From NCBI GenBank assembly GCA_002256685.1, contig NQJH01000038.1, forward strand, positions 1-9,426: a stretch of DNA of 9,426 nt, read 5' to 3'. Numbering within the stretch: position 1 is the stretch's first letter; every line of letters starts with the position of its first letter. Of the stretch, positions 5,913 through 9,426 are shown piece after piece. The DNA comes from Methylococcaceae bacterium NSP1-2 (GTDB lineage: Bacteria > Pseudomonadota > Gammaproteobacteria > Methylococcales > Methylomonadaceae). The notes under the pieces were generated by a model. It did not search any database. It had not been told where the DNA came from and saw only the letters and a list, made by a program, of their open reading frames with translations. The position numbers were made by a program, and so were the translations under genes.

Positions 5913-7010
5913 CAACTTAGAAACGTAACTTTCCAAATCGTCGATAGAGCTTAAAAATAACCACGATAACACCGATTTTTTGACTAGCCAGCCTTTGCTC
6001 GCAAACCAAACTCGATAGCCTTGAGCTTGTAAGATTTGCATGTATTGCTGTGCTTTGATTTGCTCGCTATTGGATAACGCTAGATTGGAATGCCATGCGT
6101 ATCGAGAAATATGAAACAAACTCAGTAATACCTGACGACTCAGGGCAACGCCGTTATGCCAGACAATTGGCGCAGTTTTAAGCACATAGCTTTTGCTAAT
6201 AGCCAGTCCCGTTAAAGCCAGCTTTTGTAACACTAAGGTATATTTTTTCAATTGCGCTTGCTGTTCGTTTGAAAGTGGTAGGCGTGGATAAGACCTATCA
6301 AACCACATTTGGTAGAGGCTGATAATAATTTGCGCTCCCATTGACAAGCCCATCATCGCGCCCGAAGCCACTACCACATAAGCAAAGCTCGGCGTAGTGC
6401 GCGTGATAAACCAAGACATCGTGTCGATGAGCATCGATACAAAGGGAATTACCACAATGATGCGTTTTAGCGAAACGCTCATGTCGCAATAAATAAAAAT
6501 TCTACCGACAAATAATAAAATAAAAGCGATACCAAATAAGTGAATATGCGATATTTTCACTAAGGTGGGCAATGGGGCTGCTTTGGATGAGGCAACTTCC
6601 ATCACACCTTCATAAGTCGTTAAGTTGGGCAAGCTGGGATTGGTTTCACCGTTGTGACAACCCGCGCAGTCTCGGTTTAATATCGGGGCAATGTCTTGTT
6701 GAAAGTCCTCTTTTGATTTACCCGTACTCAGCCATGCTAGAATTTTTTCTTTGTCATCGGCAGATTTTAGGTTGGCTTCCATAGGACCGCCATTAATCGC
6801 CGAACCTAGCCGTGTTTTATCTTGCGATCCGTAATAGGCAATCATGACATCTTGTATCGACATACCGGGCTGTCCATCACGCATTTGGTGCGTGTAATAC
6901 AGGTGCGTTAAGCCGAATAAATAACCGATGCCTATGGTCATTAGAAACAGCGAATAGAGCATCTTTTCGCTGACTGAAATATCTTTGAATCTTAAACAGT
7001 GTTTTTCCAT
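5898..7010 (-). CDS. membrane protein with a c-type haem motif and C-terminal extension
   Basis: This 370-residue inner-membrane protein is probably a redox carrier or sensor. TM1 (about 16-36) is followed by a periplasmic stretch with C115-A-G-C118-H119, the covalent haem c site. This part has the look of small cytochrome c proteins found in methanotrophs. Three more helices follow (about 152-174, 181-203 and 207-233). SHIHLFG (154-160) offers H155 and H157 at the start of the second helix as possible metal or haem ligands. Residues 245-370 are soluble and unrecognised. They contain two ungapped 39-residue segments (246-284 and 312-350) sharing 11 identities, so this part may be an internal duplication. 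The very C-terminus (ARSA) is encoded by a short repeat. AGGAGGT ahead of ATG 7010 is a near-perfect Shine-Dalgarno sequence. The partner proteins are unknown. Confidence 0.8.
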   Translation of the reverse strand: MEKHCLRFKDISVSEKMLYSLFLMTIGIGYLFGLTHLYYTHQMRDGQPGMSIQDVMIAYYGSQDKTRLGSAINGGPMEANLKSADDKEKILAWLSTGKSKEDFQQDIAPILNRDCAGCHNGETNPSLPNLTTYEGVMEVASSKAAPLPTLVKISHIHLFGIAFILLFVGRIFIYCDMSVSLKRIIVVIPFVSMLIDTMSWFITRTTPSFAYVVVASGAMMGLSMGAQIIISLYQMWFDRSYPRLPLSNEQQAQLKKYTLVLQKLALTGLAISKSYVLKTAPIVWHNGVALSRQVLLSLFHISRYAWHSNLALSNSEQIKAQQYMQILQAQGYRVWFASKGWLVKKSVLSWLFLSSIDDLESYVSKLARSA

Positions 7011-7023
7011 AATCCACCTCCTG
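7011..7023 (-). promoter_or_regulatory. strong ribosome binding site
   Basis: The minus strand reads AGGAGGT just 6 bases before ATG 7010 (plus-strand ACCTCCT). This is the strongest Shine-Dalgarno sequence in the window and fixes the start of the haem-motif membrane protein. Confidence 0.8.
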
Positions 7024-7063
7024 TTTGAGTGAATATGTTTTTGCGGTTCTTTACAGTTCCACT

Positions 7064-7091
7064 ATTATTTCTTAAGCAAACGCTGTACCAA
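7064..7091 (-). promoter_or_regulatory. candidate sigma70 promoter of the haem-motif membrane protein
   Basis: On the minus strand, TTGGTA (7086-7091) and AATAAT (7064-7069) are separated by 16 bases. The -10 matches 5 of 6 and the -35 matches 4 of 6 consensus positions. It lies about 55 bases before ATG 7010. A further 8-base inverted repeat (ATATCAAT/ATTGATAT, 7099-7106 and 7122-7129) sits upstream and could be an operator. Confidence 0.4.
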
Positions 7092-7321
7092 AAAAATAAT
7101 ATCAATGGCACTATGATTTTTATTGATATATTACAATGCGTTACGGAGTTTTGCTGTTTAATTGGCTGTATGCTTGATGAGCAAACAACGCATCAATGTT
7201 GTGTGGAATCGAGGCGGCTTGCACCAACTTGGATAGATTCGCCAGTGGGGTGGAATGAATAGAGTGGTAGAAAATCCATCGCCTAGCTGATTGATTATAA
7301 TGGGTTTCGACTATTACGAAA

Positions 7322-7379
7322 CCGTTCACACTGAGCCTGTCGAAGTGTGAATGTGGTTCGACAAACTCACCACGAACGG
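7322..7379. repeat. REP-like inverted repeat of the CCGTTC…GAACGG type
   Basis: Imperfect arms of about 23 bases run from CCGTTC (7322) to GAACGG (7379). The inner parts CTGTCGAA and TTCGACAAACTCA match the common bacterial intergenic repeat with GTTCGACAAGCTCACC cores. A smaller perfect inverted repeat, GGTTTCG/CGAAACC (7303-7309 and 7317-7323), abuts it. In the 7011-7531 gap I see this element, two promoters, the short repeat at 7400 and no credible gene. Confidence 0.65.
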
Positions 7380-7399
7380 CATCATTTTATTGTGCTTTT

Positions 7400-7430
7400 G
7401 CTATATCACCTCTACGGACTCGCCGCGCTA
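7400..7430. repeat. short dispersed repeat, copy B
   Basis: It shares the exact 13-mer TATCACCTCTACG (7404-7416) with copy A at 5890-5902 and continues into a similar CTCGCCGCGC tail. It lies in intergenic DNA, just after the REP-like element at 7322-7379. Confidence 0.5.
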
Positions 7431-7440
7431 GGCTTATGAG

Positions 7441-7470
7441 TTGACAATAAACTCTTTTTGGTTCGATAAT
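7441..7470 (+). promoter_or_regulatory. sigma70 promoter of the MOSC gene
   Basis: A perfect -35 TTGACA (7441-7446) and a -10 GATAAT (7465-7470, 5 of 6) are separated by 18 bases. The -10 ends about 60 bases before ATG 7532. This is the best promoter match in the window. Confidence 0.7.
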
Positions 7471-7478
7471 CAAACCGA
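7458..7478. promoter_or_regulatory. palindrome over the -10 box, candidate operator
   Basis: The half-sites TTGGTTCGAT (7458-7467) and ATCAAACCGA (7469-7478) are inverted repeats with 8 of 10 matching positions around a single central base. The palindrome covers the -10 element of the MOSC promoter, so a bound dimer would block RNA polymerase. The regulator is not identified. Confidence 0.4.
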
Positions 7479-7531
7479 TAGTCTCAGGACTTTCACATTC
7501 AATTATAAATATAAAAACCTATGGAGTAATC

Positions 7532-8383
7532 ATGTCAAACAAATCTGCAATAACCGTCTCAACACTGTGGCGTTATCCAGTAAAATCTATGATGGGCGAG
7601 GAACTTAACGGTGCGCACATCACGACGGGCGGGGTGTTAGGCGATCGTTCCTACGCACTTATCGATACCGAAACTAACAAGGTAGTGAGTGCCAAAAATC
7701 CAAAAAAATGGCCTAATATTTTTTCATTTCGCGCGGCATATACTGCACCGCCTGAACTCAATGCGACTTCGCCCATTTGGATAAGTCTTCCAGATGGCAC
7801 GGTGTTACGCAGCGATCAAGCTGATGTAAATCAACAACTGTCAACTGCTTTGGGCAGCTCAGTGAAATTAGCAACTCAAGCACCTGAAGCGGCAACACTT
7901 GAACAGTATTGGCCAGAATTCGACGGTGAATCTAACGAAATATCCAACGAAGCAGTGGCTGGCGACGCGCCTCAGGGTTCGTTTTTTGATTATGCGGCGG
8001 TGCATTTACTGACCACCAGCTCTATGGAAGCCATGCAAAAGCTGTATCCTGAAGGTCGTTTTGAAGTCAGACGCTTTAGACCCAATATCATGATAGACAC
8101 CAGCGGTCTTAGCGGTTTTGTTGAAAATGATTGGGTAGGAAAAACCATCAGACTGGGTGACACGCTACGTTTACGCATATCAGATCCTTGTCCGCGTTGC
8201 GTGATGCCAACACTGGCACAAGGCGATTTACCTGCTGATAACGGCATACTCAAATATGCTATTGCCAAAAATCGCCCTCTTGTACCTTTCGCTGGCAAGG
8301 AATTACCCAGTGTTGGTGTTTATGCCCAAGTCATCCAAGCGGGTTGGGTTAAACGTGGTGATACTATCGTGATTGAAGATTGA
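7532..8383 (+). CDS. MOSC domain protein (YcbX/mARC-like molybdenum-cofactor sulfur carrier or reductase)
   Basis: MOSC proteins bind a molybdenum cofactor or carry sulfur. YcbX and mARC relatives reduce N-hydroxylated compounds. The 283-residue product has the N-terminal MOSC barrel domain (VSTLWRYPVKSMMGEEL at 9-25, GDRSYALID at 37-45) and then the MOSC domain. RFRPNI (181-186) and DPCPRCVMPT (218-227) are the family hallmarks, and C220 is the likely molybdenum-ligating or persulfide cysteine. The C-terminal 2Fe-2S ferredoxin domain of E. coli YcbX is absent, so an external electron donor would be needed if it is a reductase. ATG 7532 has GGAG 5 bases upstream and a good promoter further back. 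It appears monocistronic, ending in a strong hairpin. No membrane segment is seen, so a cytoplasmic location is likely. Confidence 0.9.
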   Translation: MSNKSAITVSTLWRYPVKSMMGEELNGAHITTGGVLGDRSYALIDTETNKVVSAKNPKKWPNIFSFRAAYTAPPELNATSPIWISLPDGTVLRSDQADVNQQLSTALGSSVKLATQAPEAATLEQYWPEFDGESNEISNEAVAGDAPQGSFFDYAAVHLLTTSSMEAMQKLYPEGRFEVRRFRPNIMIDTSGLSGFVENDWVGKTIRLGDTLRLRISDPCPRCVMPTLAQGDLPADNGILKYAIAKNRPLVPFAGKELPSVGVYAQVIQAGWVKRGDTIVIED

Positions 8384-8408
8384 TAGGGGACAAAAATCCC
8401 TAACTCAA

Positions 8409-8437
8409 ACCTCCGAGCTTTTAAAAACCTCGGAGGT
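8409..8437. terminator. bidirectional hairpin between MOSC and DUF2062 genes
   Basis: ACCTCCGAG (8409-8417) and CTCGGAGGT (8429-8437) form a perfect 9-pair stem with an 11-base loop. It lies 25 bases after the MOSC stop and 70 bases beyond the DUF2062 stop. Neither side has a long T-run, so it is terminator-like, and its form is also that of a common intergenic repeat. Confidence 0.55.
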
Positions 8438-8507
8438 CTTACTTACCAAATTAAGTCGCTCTGAGCTTGTGCGGAAAAATCCTTAACTGTGGGTAGTGAC
8501 GTATAAC

Positions 8508-9041
8508 TCAATATATCGCTCTAAAAGGATTAACCGGTTTACGCCCCCGTTTTTCTTGTCTGTGCATCCATTTCTTGCGGGCATGATATGTCCAAAAACC
8601 CTGAACACCAAAATATCCCGCTGTTGAACAAATCACCCCCATAATCAAACATCCTGTTAAAAACGGTATCCAAAGTCCACCTGATAACACGGCATCCAGT
8701 GAAAATTCAGCGGCGGACGGCATATTCAATACCGATAAGCCAATCCGATAAGCAAAATAAAATAGCGGCGGCATAGTAATCGGATTAGTCAACCACACCA
8801 AACCGACCGCTATCGGCAAATTGCCGCGAAAATAAAACGCGCTTATCGCTGCCAGTGCCATTTGTGTTGGTGTCGGTATCCATGCACAAAATAACCCTAT
8901 CGCAAAAGCAATGGACACTGAGCGACGGTTCAAATGCCACAGATTAGGGTCATGTAATTTTTCACCCAGAAACTGAAGATTTTTATGCCTTTTCAGCATT
9001 TCAGGATTAGGCATGTACTTTTTTAGGAATTGTTTAGGCAT
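8508..9041 (-). CDS. DUF2062 family membrane protein
   Basis: This is an inner-membrane protein of unknown function. The 177-residue product has the DUF2062 pattern: N-terminal MPKQFLKKYMPNPE, the signature LHDPNLWHLNRRSV (29-42), and a hydrophobic core with IGLFCAWIPTPTQM (48-61) and LVWLTNPITMPPLFYFAYRIG (split as 81-92 and 93-101). A last hydrophobic segment covers about 122-150, and a strongly basic tail (KKWMHRQEKRGRK) is probably cytoplasmic. ATG 9041 gives the N-terminus typical of the family, although the Shine-Dalgarno sequence is poor. The gene diverges from comEC, a neighbour pairing common in gammaproteobacteria. The pairing suggests a shared envelope role but does not prove one. 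Confidence 0.88.
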   Translation of the reverse strand: MPKQFLKKYMPNPEMLKRHKNLQFLGEKLHDPNLWHLNRRSVSIAFAIGLFCAWIPTPTQMALAAISAFYFRGNLPIAVGLVWLTNPITMPPLFYFAYRIGLSVLNMPSAAEFSLDAVLSGGLWIPFLTGCLIMGVICSTAGYFGVQGFWTYHARKKWMHRQEKRGRKPVNPFRAIY

Positions 9042-9121
9042 GTTCGTGACAATAAACGTTAAAATCGTGGGTGTGTAAGTTTATCAGGTTTTTGATAAGC
9101 TCAAAAACATCAAGGAACTCA
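9042..9121. promoter_or_regulatory. DUF2062/comEC divergent promoter region
   Basis: This 80-base AT-rich gap separates two divergent starts. It contains a small perfect inverted repeat, TTATCA/TGATAA (9081-9086 and 9093-9098). AAGGA (9112-9116) is the ribosome binding site of comEC. No well-spaced -35/-10 pair stood out. Confidence 0.4.
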
Positions 9122-9426
9122 ATGATTGCTGCCGCCCTGTCGTTGTTAGCGGGTATTTTACTAGTGCAACAACTGCCTTTCTTACCGGATGGGCGATGGC
9201 TAATACTGGGCGGCATCGTGGCTGGCATTATGGCATGGTTGCGTTACTGGCGGTTGTTGTTTTTTGTGGTCGGGCTGGTGTGGGCAATCGGGTTTGCCAT
9301 GATTAGATTAGCAGATCGATTACCCGCAAACTTAGAAGGCATAGAAATTCCAGTGACGGGCATCATTGCCAGCTTGCCCGAAGTCGATGAACGGCGTGTG
9401 AGCTTTGATTTTATCGTTACTGACTC
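9122..9426 (+). CDS. comEC: DNA internalization protein ComEC, N-terminal fragment (runs off right edge)
   Basis: ComEC is the inner-membrane channel that takes single-stranded DNA into the cytoplasm during natural transformation. Only the first 101 codons are in the window, and the frame is open at the edge. The visible part has the expected ComEC N-terminus: closely spaced hydrophobic helices (about 1-20, 25-40 and 44-62), then the start of a soluble DUF4131 domain (LPANLEGIEIPVTGIIASLP, with EVDERRVSFDF following). The Competence and metallo-beta-lactamase domains would lie further right. AAGGA lies 5 bases before the ATG. The assignment rests on the N-terminal pattern and on the divergent DUF2062 gene. 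Presence of the gene does not show that the organism is transformable. Confidence 0.82.
   Translation, partial: MIAAALSLLAGILLVQQLPFLPDGRWLILGGIVAGIMAWLRYWRLLFFVVGLVWAIGFAMIRLADRLPANLEGIEIPVTGIIASLPEVDERRVSFDFIVTD

Noticed and set aside
7029..7329. Short open frames on both strands in the 7011-7531 gap
   Set aside because: They lack good ribosome binding sites, overlap each other on opposite strands, and show no recognisable domain. One runs into the region next to the REP-like element.
7990..8298. Minus-strand frame inside the MOSC gene
   Set aside because: It is antisense to a well-supported gene and has no family-like features.

Overview
The window reads as a chromosomal segment of a moderately AT-rich gammaproteobacterium. 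The divergent bamE/fur pair, the lolC-lolD pair and the divergent DUF2062/comEC pair are all gammaproteobacterial arrangements. A membrane protein carrying one c-type haem motif, of a kind I associate with methanotrophs, and several REP-like palindromes make Methylococcales a reasonable guess. The genus cannot be fixed from the sequence. No rRNA, tRNA, CRISPR array, transposase or phage gene was seen.

Layout from left to right. (1) Positions 1-1922, minus strand: a large gene open at the left edge (at least 640 residues). It combines a degenerate Fic-like segment with a Zeta-toxin-like P-loop kinase domain, and is the most unusual item here. (2) 1923-2280: about 360 bases without a confident gene, holding a weak promoter candidate, a possible gene remnant and a hairpin behind bamE. 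(3) 2281-5301, envelope and iron block: bamE (minus) diverges from fur (plus, TTG start). Fur is followed 15 bases later by lolC/E, whose end overlaps lolD by 8 bases. (4) 5302-5897: a weak hairpin, a REP-like palindrome, a small secreted DUF2845 protein and a terminator-like hairpin. (5) 5898-7010, minus: a four-helix membrane protein with a CxxCH haem site and a C-terminal module that looks internally duplicated. (6) 7011-7531: a non-coding stretch with a promoter for the minus gene, a REP-like element, a second copy of a short repeat, and a good sigma70 promoter overlapped by a palindrome. (7) 7532-8383: a stand-alone MOSC protein, followed by a strong hairpin shared with the convergent DUF2062 gene. 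(8) 8508-9426: the DUF2062 membrane protein (minus) and the 5' end of comEC (plus).

Functionally, the central block serves the outer membrane. LolC/E and LolD release lipoproteins from the inner membrane, and BamE is one such lipoprotein, acting in outer-membrane protein assembly. Fur, the iron-dependent repressor, sits at the head of the lol genes and probably shares a transcript with them. The other genes look like independent units separated by hairpins and REP-like repeats. The Fic/Zeta-like gene is the best candidate for something not well described.
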